Shown: piece after piece, positions 43,668 through 52,839 of the stretch | Numbering within the stretch: position 1 is the first letter of the stretch | How the letters are laid out: every line of letters starts with the position of its first letter | Assembly (NCBI GenBank): GCA_030706685.1 | Contig: JAUZOA010000031.1 | Span: 1 to 54,124, forward strand | Length of the DNA stretch: 54,124 nt | From: Bacteroidota bacterium | GTDB taxonomy: Bacteria; Bacteroidota; Bacteroidia; Chitinophagales; Chitinophagaceae | Direction of reading: 5' to 3' | Program-made: the position numbers and the translations under genes | Notes under the pieces: model-generated | What the model saw: only the letters and a program-made list of their open reading frames with translations | Told to the model about the DNA's origin: nothing | The model's database searches: none

Positions 43668-45131
43668 CTATCTTTCTAACTCTTCAAACATCAACCTCAC
43701 CACTTTCTTATCATCGAAATCATATTTTATTCCTTTTATCTCCTGGTATTTCTCATGCCCCTTACCTGCTATCAACACTATATCTTCCGGCTTCGCAAAA
43801 CTGATCGCCGTTTTTATCGCTTCTTTCCTGTCTGCTATTGAGACATATTTTCTTTTTGCCGCAGCAGGTAATCCTGCTTCCATATCTTTTATAATCTGCA
43901 ACGGATCTTCGCTTCTTGGGTTATCACTGGTGAAGATCACTTTATCACTATGCTCACAGGCTACTTCCGCCATTACCGGTCGTTTCGTTTTATCCCTGTC
44001 GCCGCCGCAGCCCACTACTGTTATTACCTGTTCAAATCCCTTTTTTAGTTTTTTTATCGTTCCCAATACATTCAGCAACGCATCCGGTGTATGAGCATAA
44101 TCCACAATCGCGATTATTTTTTCCTTAGCCGACACTATATAATCAAATCTTCCTTCTGCACCTGTCAGCACACTCAGGTTCCTCAGTACTTCATGCTTAT
44201 CCTCGCCCAGGCAAATGGCCGCACCATATACTGCCAGCAGGTTGTAGGCATTGAATTCACCAATCAGCCGGAAATGCACTTCCTGCGCATTAATATCCAT
44301 CACCAAACCTGTCAGGTTGTTTTCAATGATCTTGCCTTTAAAATCCGCCAGGGTCTTCAGGCTGTAGAAATACTTTTTGGCATTTGTATTCTGCAGCATA
44401 ACCGCTCCTCTTTTATCGTCAGCATTGCTGATCGCAAATGCAGCCGAAGACAGCGAATCAAAAAAGGCCTTTTTCACCCGGATATATTCGTCAAATGTTT
44501 TATGATAATCCAAATGATCATGCGTGATATTGCTGAAAAGCCCTCCTTCAAACCGTAATCCTGTGATGCGATGCTGTTCAATGGCATGTGAACTGGCTTC
44601 CATGAACACATGCGTACAACCCTCTTCCGCCATCTGTTTTAACAGGGCATTCAAGCTAATGGCATCCGGGGTAGTATGAGTAGCCGCTACAATTTTGTTG
44701 CCGATCTGATTTTCAACCGTACTTAACAACCCGCATTTATATCCCAGCGATGTAAAGAGCTTATATAGTAATGTCGCAATTGTCGTTTTCCCGTTCGTAC
44801 CTGTTACTCCTACCACTTTCATTCTCTCCGATGGCTGACCAAAAAAATTATGTGCCATATATCCCGCTGCCACCGCGCTGTTCTCCACCTGTATATACAC
44901 GGCGGCTTCACTCATCGCTAAAGGCATTGTTTCACAAACAACAGCTACCGCGCCAGCTTCAACTGCATTATCAATGAACCGGTGACCATCCGCGGCTGTT
45001 CCTTTTACCGCTACAAACACAGACCCTTTTTTTACTTTCCTCGAATCAATCTGTATATCCTTAGCTTCAATATTTGTTTTACCAACAACCGACCTGATAC
45101 TCACTTTATATAATATTTCCTGCAGTTTCAT
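43668..45131 (-). CDS. murE: UDP-MurNAc-tripeptide synthetase (MurE, meso-DAP type)
   Basis: 487-aa ligase adding the third residue of the stem peptide. ATP loop GTNGKTT at 111-117, and the substrate motif DNPRSEDP that marks meso-diaminopimelate (not lysine) specificity. Other motifs: ASSHAIEQHR, IVDYAHTPDAL, GKGHEKYQE. Its stop codon lies next to a palindromic element. The start is 13 bases downstream of the ftsI stop, as expected for an operon. Confidence 0.96.
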   Translation of the reverse strand: MKLQEILYKVSIRSVVGKTNIEAKDIQIDSRKVKKGSVFVAVKGTAADGHRFIDNAVEAGAVAVVCETMPLAMSEAAVYIQVENSAVAAGYMAHNFFGQPSERMKVVGVTGTNGKTTIATLLYKLFTSLGYKCGLLSTVENQIGNKIVAATHTTPDAISLNALLKQMAEEGCTHVFMEASSHAIEQHRITGLRFEGGLFSNITHDHLDYHKTFDEYIRVKKAFFDSLSSAAFAISNADDKRGAVMLQNTNAKKYFYSLKTLADFKGKIIENNLTGLVMDINAQEVHFRLIGEFNAYNLLAVYGAAICLGEDKHEVLRNLSVLTGAEGRFDYIVSAKEKIIAIVDYAHTPDALLNVLGTIKKLKKGFEQVITVVGCGGDRDKTKRPVMAEVACEHSDKVIFTSDNPRSEDPLQIIKDMEAGLPAAAKRKYVSIADRKEAIKTAISFAKPEDIVLIAGKGHEKYQEIKGIKYDFDDKKVVRLMFEELER

Positions 45132-45144
45132 TGCTCATCAGCAT

Positions 45145-47277
45145 TTATCCGGCCAGTTCAAGCATCACCGTAATTCCTTTTGCAAGACTCATTCCCGGCT
45201 TTACCGACTGCGTCATAATTTTGCCTTTGCCTTTTACTGACACTTTCAATCCCATATTCTCGAGCAGGTACAAAGCATCCTTTAATCCCATGCCTTTTAC
45301 ATTTGGCATCACTTGTGGCCTTACAGTATTGGCTTTCATAACAGGCTCATTATTTACAGCATATACCGCCGCCCATTCATTCTGCTGTACGGAATCCGAA
45401 AATCCGACATGTAATGTTTTGTACACATCTTTGATATCATTGGTATTACCGGCATAGAGGTAAGCCAAACTGTCCTTCCTTATAGCGTATAGGGTAGGAT
45501 CCTTTTTCCGCACATACATCGCGTAGAGTTTAGTCGCAACTTCCCTGAAAACAGGGCCCGCTAAATCTCCACCATAATGCACTGCTGCATGGGGTTTGGT
45601 TCTTATCACAACTATGCAGGTATATTGCGGATCATTGGCAGGGAAGTACCCGACAAAGGATGCCTGGTAAACCATATCATAATATTTTATGTTTCCATCT
45701 GCCACATGCGCTGTTCCTGTTTTCCCGGCTACGGCGAACGGCATATCTTTAAATGCAAGCTTGCCCGTTCCTTCGGTGATCACCGCTTCCATACTTTTTT
45801 TGGCTGCCTCTATGATTGATGCACTGCAGATATTATCTTCCAGAACGGTTGGTGAAAATTGTTTTATCATGATACCATTGCTCTGGATACTGTTCACCAG
45901 GTAAGGCTTCATCATTTTACCATTATTAGCGATAGCGTTATATAGGGTGAGTGTGTGCAACGGGCTGACCTGGATAGCATACCCAAAGCTCATCGTTACC
46001 ATATTCATCAGCCCCCCGTTTTTCTTTTCCAGTGAAGCCAGCTGGGGTGCGGGAATATCAGGAAGATCAATGGGTGAGCGAACATCCATGTGAAATCGAT
46101 GAAGATATTTTTTGAATTCTGAAGGGTTATCTGCAAATGCTTTATAAGCTACTTTGCTCATGCCCACATTGGAGCTGTGAGCAAAACATTCTTCGACAGT
46201 CAGTACAGGCTTAGGAGCACGCTCGGCATCGTTTACGATTCTTGGCCCTACCAGCATCTGGCCGGCGCTGCCTACTTCTACCAGGTCATTTAATTTAGAA
46301 CTGCCTTTGTCCAACACCGACAAAAGTGTAACCAGTTTAATAGTAGAACCCGGTTCAGTAACCCGCAATGCATAATTATCATCTTCCCAGTAATTACCGT
46401 CGGGCTTCCGGCCAAGATTGGCCATAGCTTTTATCTTGCCGGTTTTTGTTTCCATCACCATGCAGGTTCCGTATGGGGATTCACTTTTCACGAGCATATT
46501 CAGCAAAGCATTCTCGGCTATATCCTGCATGTTGACATCGAGCGTGGTAAAAACATCTTTCCCGTTCTCCGGTTCTACCTGGAAACCTTCTACCGGTACA
46601 GCGCCGCCGGCGATGAAACGCACAAGCCGCTGGCCTTTTTGCCCGCTGAGTAAACTGTCATACTTTTTTTCCAGCCCTACATTTTGTTTTTTTGTTTTTC
46701 CATCGCTTACGATGTATTCGCGGGAAAGACCAATGGTCCTGTTGGCAAGTAACCCGAAAGGTGATAATCGTTTACTGTTTACTTCTACGATTACTCCGCT
46801 TTTATTCTTTCCAAGCTTTACAAGCGGGAATTCCCTGAAAGTCTTGTACTGTTCAAAGGATAATTTCTTTTTTAGCAGGTAGTAGCGGTTTTTGCTTTTA
46901 TAAGCCTGTAGTAATTCCTTTTTATATTGTGCCTGGGTTTTATCATTAAAGAAATCAGCCATGGCAATCGTGAAAGAATCAATATTCTCCCTGAAAATCT
47001 TTCCTCCTTTATCTCTCAATCCGTCGGCCAGGAAGTCCATATAGATATCGAATTGCGGAAGCGAAGTGCTAAGCATCTGACCGTCCTCGCTATAAATGGT
47101 TCCGCGATCGGCATCCAATTCAACGATCCGCTGATGCATGCTATCACTCATACTGCGCCAGTAGGTTCCCTGGAAACGCTGGATGTAAAACGCTTTCCCA
47201 AGGATCAGGAGGCTCAATATGGCCATGCCAATAAAACTGAGATATACTCGCCACAATATGTCACGCCTGACTTCCAA
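45145..47277 (-). CDS. ftsI: Division transpeptidase FtsI (PBP3) with PASTA domain
   Basis: 710-aa class B penicillin-binding protein. Cytoplasmic start, transmembrane helix (about 12-32), pedestal domain, then the transpeptidase domain with the SxxK nucleophile in GSTIK, SxN in AHSSNVG and KTG in AGKTGTAHV. A C-terminal PASTA-like domain (about 650-710) contains PNVKGMGLKDALYLLE. The start is TTG 47277; the next in-frame stop upstream lies seven codons away with no ATG. It cross-links the septal wall in partnership with FtsW. Confidence 0.95.
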   Translation of the reverse strand: MEVRRDILWRVYLSFIGMAILSLLILGKAFYIQRFQGTYWRSMSDSMHQRIVELDADRGTIYSEDGQMLSTSLPQFDIYMDFLADGLRDKGGKIFRENIDSFTIAMADFFNDKTQAQYKKELLQAYKSKNRYYLLKKKLSFEQYKTFREFPLVKLGKNKSGVIVEVNSKRLSPFGLLANRTIGLSREYIVSDGKTKKQNVGLEKKYDSLLSGQKGQRLVRFIAGGAVPVEGFQVEPENGKDVFTTLDVNMQDIAENALLNMLVKSESPYGTCMVMETKTGKIKAMANLGRKPDGNYWEDDNYALRVTEPGSTIKLVTLLSVLDKGSSKLNDLVEVGSAGQMLVGPRIVNDAERAPKPVLTVEECFAHSSNVGMSKVAYKAFADNPSEFKKYLHRFHMDVRSPIDLPDIPAPQLASLEKKNGGLMNMVTMSFGYAIQVSPLHTLTLYNAIANNGKMMKPYLVNSIQSNGIMIKQFSPTVLEDNICSASIIEAAKKSMEAVITEGTGKLAFKDMPFAVAGKTGTAHVADGNIKYYDMVYQASFVGYFPANDPQYTCIVVIRTKPHAAVHYGGDLAGPVFREVATKLYAMYVRKKDPTLYAIRKDSLAYLYAGNTNDIKDVYKTLHVGFSDSVQQNEWAAVYAVNNEPVMKANTVRPQVMPNVKGMGLKDALYLLENMGLKVSVKGKGKIMTQSVKPGMSLAKGITVMLELAG

Positions 47278-47402
47278 TGCCGCTTTAGTTGTGTTGGTTT
47301 ATTTAGTTGTCGCCGTTCCGTTCTTCATAAGTCTGCAAGCCGGAAAACCCCGAAGCCTCTTCGTTATAACCAGCAGGTCTTTCCGGCTTCCGTTCTTTCT
47401 GA

Positions 47403-47439
47403 CCACTGACTACTCACCACTCATTGCTCACCACTATTA
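47403..47439. repeat. TGAGTAGTGAG-type repeat at the ftsL 3' end
   Basis: Minus strand AATAGTGGTGAGCAATGAGT then GGTGAGTAGTCAGTGG. It encodes the last residues of FtsL (SGEQ) and its TGA. Related to repeats at 39281 and 40657. Confidence 0.65.
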
Positions 47440-47771
47440 CTTTTCGCCTCATTATCTTTTAATACCACCGGGGATACAGTCAGTTCTTTTAACCCCAATG
47501 GCTCTACTGCTTTTGCCAGTTCGCTTTGCTTACTCCGGAACATCATTTCGCTCTGCACAGTCTTATATTCATGCTGCAGTTCTTTTACCTCCTTAGAGGT
47601 GCGGTTGATATTACGGATGGTATTATCGGCATAGTGACCATTATATATATATATTATCGCCAATAATGCCAGGAATAAAAAGAAGGGGATCTGTTTTACG
47701 ATAGATTGGTAATTCAGCCAGCGCTTCCAGTCGGGACGCAGTTCTTTTTCTTTAATTGATTGATCTTCCAT
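47421..47771 (-). CDS. ftsL: FtsL-like cell division protein
   Basis: 116-aa bitopic protein: cytoplasmic N terminus with a run of charged residues, one transmembrane helix (about 28-45, FFLFLALLAIIYIY), then a coiled-coil periplasmic region (NINRTSKEVKELQHEYKTVQ) and a short variable tail. The size, topology and position between rsmH and ftsI match Bacteroidota FtsL-like proteins, although sequence identity to FtsL cannot be claimed. Its tail residues come from a simple repeat. Confidence 0.8.
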   Translation of the reverse strand: MEDQSIKEKELRPDWKRWLNYQSIVKQIPFFLFLALLAIIYIYNGHYADNTIRNINRTSKEVKELQHEYKTVQSEMMFRSKQSELAKAVEPLGLKELTVSPVVLKDNEAKSNSGEQ

Positions 47772-47867
47772 AAAAAAATTGAATGTGGATTTTACTCTAG
47801 AATTCTTTCTATATCTGTTTAATAGTGAGCAGGACTATGGTGATTAAAAAGTGCAACGGTCATTTTC

Positions 47868-48782
47868 TCATACCATCATTATCTTTTCGGCTATCCTCAA
47901 CTTTGCACTTCTTGCTCTTGGGTTTGTTTTCATTTCTTTCCCGGAAGGCTGGACAGGTTTTTTGGTTATTACATTCAGCTCATTTACTTTTTCTTCGTTG
48001 ATAAAAGGGTTCTTTTCCGGCTCATCAAATGTGCCGCGACGGAAAAAATTTTTTACCAGCCTGTCTTCTAAGGAATGGAAAGTAATGATAGCCACCCGGC
48101 CTCCCGGCCTCAGCAGTTTTGGTGTCTGCTGCAGCATCTCTTTCAATGCACCCAATTCATCATTCACTTCAATGCGCAACGCCTGGAAAACCTGGGCAAA
48201 GTATTTATTAGGATTTCCTTTCACAATTTCATGGAGAGCATTTTTAAAAGCATCGGTCGTCTGAAGCGATATAGTATCCCGGGCCTGTACGATTGTTTTA
48301 GCCAGTGTTTTTGCATTGGTAACCTCGCCATACTGCTCAAATAATTTGTGCAGTTGCTGTTCGCTGAACGAGTTCACAATATCAAAAGCTGTCAATGTTT
48401 GCCGCTGATCCATCCGCATATCCAGCTTGGCATTGAAACGGGAAGAAAATCCTCTTTCCGCCTTATCAAACTGGTGGCTGCTTACGCCAAGATCGGCCAG
48501 AATACCATCCACAGCCGTAATGTTGTGCAGGCGCAAAAATCTTTGCAGGTAACGAAAATTATGCGGCACAAAAATTACCCGTTCATCATCCGGAAGATTC
48601 TTTTTTGCCTCCTCATCCTGGTCGAATGCTATTAATTTACCCTTTGCATTCAACCTTTCGAGAATAGCTTTAGAATGCCCGCCGCCGCCAAATGTGCAGT
48701 CCACATATATTCCGTCTGGCACAATCTTTAACCCGTCTATTGTTTCCTTAAAAAGGACCGGTGTATGATAGGATTGTTCCAA
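47868..48782 (-). CDS. rsmH: 16S rRNA m4C1402 methyltransferase RsmH (MraW)
   Basis: 304-aa SAM-dependent methyltransferase that N4-methylates C1402 of 16S rRNA. The sequence starts YHTPVLFKETIDGL and has the SAM loop DCTFGGGGHSKAIL, DGILADLGVSSHQFD, and the end motif NPRARSAKLRIAEK. The start is TTG 48782, because the frame upstream offers no ATG before a stop. It is the second gene of the dcw cluster, 29 bases after mraZ. Confidence 0.96.
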   Translation of the reverse strand: MEQSYHTPVLFKETIDGLKIVPDGIYVDCTFGGGGHSKAILERLNAKGKLIAFDQDEEAKKNLPDDERVIFVPHNFRYLQRFLRLHNITAVDGILADLGVSSHQFDKAERGFSSRFNAKLDMRMDQRQTLTAFDIVNSFSEQQLHKLFEQYGEVTNAKTLAKTIVQARDTISLQTTDAFKNALHEIVKGNPNKYFAQVFQALRIEVNDELGALKEMLQQTPKLLRPGGRVAIITFHSLEDRLVKNFFRRGTFDEPEKNPFINEEKVNELNVITKKPVQPSGKEMKTNPRARSAKLRIAEKIMMV

Positions 48783-48811
48783 ATAATCAATAATTATTCA
48801 TTAATAATTAT

Positions 48812-49264
48812 TCACTGATTTTTGTTCATCACTTCATTTGCCAGGTTGCTGTATCTCTCCTCTGAAAATGATTCAAAGAGCTGTTTGTACTTATTACTAT
48901 CCCAGATTTCTATTCTCTTGATCTTCGCCACCAGCACTATATCTTTCTCCAAACCGGATTGCTCCTTCAGGTTCGGCGGTATCAGCAATCGCCCCGCACT
49001 GTCCGGCTCGACGAAAGTGGCCCCATTCAAAAAGTTGTCGAGAAACTCCCTCACTTTAGGGTCGAAATCATTCAATTTCTCGATATCATCAAAAAGCTGA
49101 TCCCAGTTCTGAATAGGGTATAGATTCAAGTTTTTTTTAAACCCCCTGTTAATAACAAAGCGCAGGTTTTCTGTCTCCGGGAGCTGCTTTTTGAAGCCCG
49201 CCGGCAGAAGAAATCGACCCTTTGTATCCAAAGTAGCCTCGTATTCGCCGAGAAACCTTATCAT
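48812..49264 (-). CDS. mraZ: MraZ transcriptional regulator
   Basis: 150-aa AbrB-like protein with two MraZ domains: LDTKGRFLLPAGF (about 12-25) and DSAGRLLIPPNL (about 93-105). MraZ proteins bind the dcw promoter in other bacteria and repress it. It is the first gene of the cluster; the spacer upstream holds DnaA-like boxes but no clear MraZ TGGGN direct repeats. Confidence 0.96.
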   Translation of the reverse strand: MIRFLGEYEATLDTKGRFLLPAGFKKQLPETENLRFVINRGFKKNLNLYPIQNWDQLFDDIEKLNDFDPKVREFLDNFLNGATFVEPDSAGRLLIPPNLKEQSGLEKDIVLVAKIKRIEIWDSNKYKQLFESFSEERYSNLANEVMNKNQ

Positions 49265-49557
49265 TATCAGGGGATTGAATCAATTTACCATTAATTGACA
49301 CAAAATAACATTTTTCTACACTCATTTCCCAATTTTTTTATTTTTTCTTTTTTCCACGCCAAATTTTAGGCTGTAACCCTTGTCTGTAAAGGGTTTTGCC
49401 TGATTAAGGAAAAAAGGCCTCATTTTTAACGTTAATTGGCTGTGGATTACAGTGGAAAATCTGTGGATAAATACAAAAGCTGAAGATTTCAGCCACGAAA
49501 TCCTGGTTTCAGGATTAAGGTTCTTCATTTCGTATTTTGTATTTCAAAATTGGCTTT
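49265..49557. other. Divergent spacer mraZ / DUF3052 gene, with DnaA-like boxes
   Basis: Promoter region of the dcw operon. It contains TTTTCCACG (49350-49358), TGTGGATTA (49441-49449), AGTGGAAAA (49451-49459) and the perfect DnaA box TGTGGATAA (49462-49470), next to a strongly T-rich tract (49331-49353). A TATTTTG word on the minus strand (about 49301-49309) loosely resembles the Bacteroidota -7 element. A short minus-strand ORF here (49322-49528) is not convincing. Confidence 0.45.
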
Positions 49558-49968
49558 ATGGCTACAGCTGGTTATTCAGGAACACCCCTGGTTAAAAAAC
49601 TAGGTATCCAACCCGGATCAATTGTTTTACTAATAAATAAGCCTGCCGATTATTTTAAACTGCTTGAAACCAATTTGTCCGGCCAACTGTGTAAGAAGAA
49701 TGAAGCTCCTGATATCGTTCATCTATTTGTCAAAAACAAGAAGGAATTCGAAAATGAAATGAAAAAGCTGAAACCTGCTTATAAGAAGAATACCGCTATG
49801 ACGATCTGGGTTTCCTGGTATAAAAAAACAGCAAAGATCCCTACTGATGTCACCGAAGACGTGATCCGTAATTATGCTTTGCAACATGATCTTGTTGACG
49901 TGAAAGTATGCGCTGTGAGTGATATATGGAGCGGGTTAAAATTGGTTGTGCCGGTGACCAAACGATAG
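49558..49968 (+). CDS. DUF3052-family protein
   Basis: 136-aa cytoplasmic protein. Starts MATAGYSGTPLVKKLGI, with PGS.VLLINKP and FVKNKKEFENEMKKL patterns that match the DUF3052 group as I remember it. ATG 49558 is favoured over an upstream TTG (49537) that would add an unconserved leader. No enzymatic motif. Its neighbour queA follows after 37 bases. Confidence 0.75.
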   Translation: MATAGYSGTPLVKKLGIQPGSIVLLINKPADYFKLLETNLSGQLCKKNEAPDIVHLFVKNKKEFENEMKKLKPAYKKNTAMTIWVSWYKKTAKIPTDVTEDVIRNYALQHDLVDVKVCAVSDIWSGLKLVVPVTKR

Positions 49969-49988
49969 TATTTTTGCCAAATCAATAA

Positions 49989-50007
49989 ATGCGACAGTTG
50001 GTCGCAT
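49989..50007 (+). promoter_or_regulatory. Inverted repeat overlapping the queA start codon
   Basis: ATGCGAC-AGTTG-GTCGCAT forms a perfect 7-bp stem. The right arm contains the first two bases of the queA ATG at 50006, so the hairpin could mask that start or act as an operator. A second in-frame ATG at 50012 lies just outside. Confidence 0.5.
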
Positions 50008-51262
50008 GAATATGCATCCGAAAAGTATTTCCATAAAGGATTATACCTATGATCTCCCGGAAGAAAAGATCGCCCATTATCCATTAGACCGGAGAGATGC
50101 TTCCAAATTGCTTATCTACAACGAAGGAAAGATAACGGAAGATGTTTATCATCATATCGCTGCGCATATTCCCCCAAATTCATTAGTAGTTTTCAATAAC
50201 ACGAGGGTTGTGGAAGCAAGGTTATTGTTTCAAAAACCCACGGGCGGAACTATAGAAATATTTTGCCTCGAACCGCATGAGCAGTACAGCGACATTGCTA
50301 CTGCCATGCTGCAACAGGAAAGGGTGCTCTGGAAATGCCTGGTGGGTGGGGCCTCGAAATGGAAGAGAGGACAAGTATTAGAAAAGAAATCGGCGAGTAG
50401 CGGGAAAGAAATAATTCTCCGGGGGAAATACATAGAAAAAAGACCTGGTTGTTTTATTATTGAACTTTCCTGGACACCTGCTGATTTGAGTTTTGCGGAA
50501 TTGCTGCATCGTACCGGGGCTGTTCCGTTGCCGCCTTACATCAGCAGAAAACCCGAAGCAAATGATGCGGAACGCTATCAAACCATCTATGCTCAATCTG
50601 AGGGGTCGGTGGCTGCACCAACAGCGGGTCTTCATTTTACCAAAGCTATTTTTGAAAAACTGGCAGAAAAAAAAATCCAAACTGCTTATGTCACCCTCCA
50701 TGTAGGCGCCGGAACATTCAAACCGGTAAAAAGTGACACAATGGAAGAACATGAAATGCACGCGGAATTTATGGATGTTTCCAGGAAAACAATTGAAACC
50801 ATTCTCGAAAATGGTAATAATAAAATTATTGCCACCGGCACAACATCTTTACGCACAATTGAAAGTCTTTATTGGCTCGGCAGGAAAACAATGTTCTCTC
50901 CCAATCATCCAGACCTGCAATTATCCCAATGGGATCCTTACGACCTCCCGGTTAAAAACATACCTGCAGCGGCCGCCCTGGAATCCCTGCTCGATTGGAT
51001 GGAAAAAAATAATGAAGAACGATTAATTACAAAGACCCGTATAATCATCGCACCGGGTTACCGGGCAAAAATTGCAAGCGGACTGATCACCAATTTTCAC
51101 CAGCCCAACTCCACCTTACTTTTGCTGGTAGCGGCTTTGACGGGTAATGACTGGAGAAAAATTTATGATTACGCTTTACAGAATGGTTTTCGTTTCCTGA
51201 GTTATGGAGACGGAAGCTTGTTGTGGATTCATCCTTCTTGCCGTGACAGCGGAGGCTTGTAA
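50006..51262 (+). CDS. queA: S-adenosylmethionine:tRNA ribosyltransferase-isomerase (QueA)
   Basis: 418-aa enzyme of the queuosine pathway that transfers and isomerises the ribosyl group of SAM to 7-aminomethyl-7-deazaguanine in tRNA. Motifs include YDLPEEKIAHYP, RTGAVPLPPYI, SVAAPTAGLHFT, VTLHVGAGTFKPV and the end motif ITNFHQPNSTLLLLV. It is longer than the ~350-aa E. coli enzyme by an internal insertion around 310-345. Start ATG 50006 lies in a hairpin; ATG 50012 is the alternative. Confidence 0.95.
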   Translation: MNMHPKSISIKDYTYDLPEEKIAHYPLDRRDASKLLIYNEGKITEDVYHHIAAHIPPNSLVVFNNTRVVEARLLFQKPTGGTIEIFCLEPHEQYSDIATAMLQQERVLWKCLVGGASKWKRGQVLEKKSASSGKEIILRGKYIEKRPGCFIIELSWTPADLSFAELLHRTGAVPLPPYISRKPEANDAERYQTIYAQSEGSVAAPTAGLHFTKAIFEKLAEKKIQTAYVTLHVGAGTFKPVKSDTMEEHEMHAEFMDVSRKTIETILENGNNKIIATGTTSLRTIESLYWLGRKTMFSPNHPDLQLSQWDPYDLPVKNIPAAAALESLLDWMEKNNEERLITKTRIIIAPGYRAKIASGLITNFHQPNSTLLLLVAALTGNDWRKIYDYALQNGFRFLSYGDGSLLWIHPSCRDSGGL

Positions 51263-51266
51263 GTTA

Positions 51267-52619
51267 TTATTTTTTTAATGGCAACTCAATGGTAAATTGA
51301 CTGCCTTTTCCCAACGTACTATCTGCCTTGACAGTACCATGATGACCCTCGATGATCGTTTTTACATAGCTTAAACCAAGACCAAAACCTTTTACATTGT
51401 GTATATTCCCGGTATGCGCCCGGTAAAACTTTTCGAATACCCGTTTTAATGTCTCTTTATTCATGCCGATGCCATTATCCTCTACCTTAATCATAAGATT
51501 TTTACCATCTACCTGCGTAGTGATTTTTACAAATACCGGCGTGTTTTCTTTTGCGTATTTGATCGCATTATCCACCAGGTTGTTGACCAGGTTGGAAAAA
51601 TGCACTTCATCCGCTTCCACGAGGTCGTTCTCTGCATTGAGCAATAATTCCGCCTTCCCGTTTTTTTCTTCCAGCTGTAAAGAAAAATTATCCGCCACAT
51701 CTTTTATTATCTCATGAACATGCACCGGCTTGAGATTCAGCTCAACTTCCTGTCTTTCCAATTGCGATGCTTTTAAAATGGTTTCCACCTGCCTGTTCAT
51801 CCGCTGGTTCTCTTCTTTAATGATCTTGCTGAAATAGGAAATCTTGTCCCTGTTTTGTATTACTTTCTCATTCTTCATGGCATCTACGGCAAGGGAGATG
51901 GTCGCAATCGGCGTTTTAAACTCATGCGTCATATTATTGATGAAATCATTCTTGATATCACCTAATTTTTTCTGGCGAAGTATAGTGCGCACAGTAAGGT
52001 AAAACGCCGTGATGATAATGATCGTGAAAAGAATAATCAGGGTAATATTCCAGCGCAATGACTGGAAAGCAAAATCTTTCCAGTCCAGGGCCACTATAAA
52101 CAATGTTTCATCCATGGCCAGGTTCTCGGCCGCCGATCCACTGGGTGTAATCAATATATAGGCCTGGGAATAGTTGTTGGCACTGTCATCATAAGACTTT
52201 CCAAAGTTATCCGTATGCCGCTCGATCTTTGCCACCTGGTTGGTGCGCGGATCACCCAGTATCAGCCCAAATTCAAATTTCATTTTTTCAAGACCCATCT
52301 GGCTGAACGCGTTTCTTATTTTTTCATTCAGTTCCGCCGTGTTGAATCGCCTCCCGATTGTTGGTGGCTTCAGCAACTCCAATGAAAAGTCGTCTGAAAA
52401 AATATTTTCAGCCTGGGATTTGGAACCTGGCCCCAGGGAATAACTGCCTTTGTATTGCTCCAGCTCCTTGCCGACAATTTTGGTAGCATCATAAATTTTT
52501 TCCTTGATCTGGTCCTGCCGCAACAATATCATATTCCTGAGCCAGGATACCTGGAAATAGATGATACCCACCAGGGATAGGGTAATAAATATCGTAATTA
52601 TGGTAAAGATGCGCTTCAC
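51267..52619 (-). CDS. Orphan sensor histidine kinase (RprX-like)
   Basis: 450-aa kinase with transmembrane helices at about 7-23 and 189-210, a ~160-residue periplasmic sensor domain, and a HisKA domain with His232 in MTHEFKTPI. The HATPase domain shows NLVDNAIKY (N box), VEDNGIGM and GFGLGLSYV. Architecture resembles Bacteroides RprX. No response regulator gene is next to it: queA ends 4 bases away on the other strand and YqgE is divergent. Its partner is therefore elsewhere. Confidence 0.88.
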   Translation of the reverse strand: MKRIFTIITIFITLSLVGIIYFQVSWLRNMILLRQDQIKEKIYDATKIVGKELEQYKGSYSLGPGSKSQAENIFSDDFSLELLKPPTIGRRFNTAELNEKIRNAFSQMGLEKMKFEFGLILGDPRTNQVAKIERHTDNFGKSYDDSANNYSQAYILITPSGSAAENLAMDETLFIVALDWKDFAFQSLRWNITLIILFTIIIITAFYLTVRTILRQKKLGDIKNDFINNMTHEFKTPIATISLAVDAMKNEKVIQNRDKISYFSKIIKEENQRMNRQVETILKASQLERQEVELNLKPVHVHEIIKDVADNFSLQLEEKNGKAELLLNAENDLVEADEVHFSNLVNNLVDNAIKYAKENTPVFVKITTQVDGKNLMIKVEDNGIGMNKETLKRVFEKFYRAHTGNIHNVKGFGLGLSYVKTIIEGHHGTVKADSTLGKGSQFTIELPLKK

Positions 52620-52839
52620 AAAGAAAATTTCGATTCAGGCTGAAAGATAAAGGGTTTTTAATAGAATGAACCTATCCCGCAAAAATACGCCACCCCCTCT
52701 TCCTGCTATTATCTACCCCGGTCAGCCGGCTTATTTTACGAGGGTTTTAACAACCATTCCCGGTACAACGATTGCGTAAGGTCCGGAAGAAAAAATATCC
52801 ATCACTTATTTTTAAAAAGATTTTATACTAAATTGAACT

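Noticed and set aside
49322-49528. 68-codon minus-strand ORF upstream of mraZ
   Set aside because: It overlaps the DnaA-like boxes and T-rich tract and has an unusual Lys/Arg tail; no evidence of coding.
49265-49557. Replication origin call for the mraZ spacer
   Set aside because: Four DnaA-like words are not enough; genes to the left of 31.5 kb run toward this point, and no dnaA or dnaN is nearby. Kept as a finding only.
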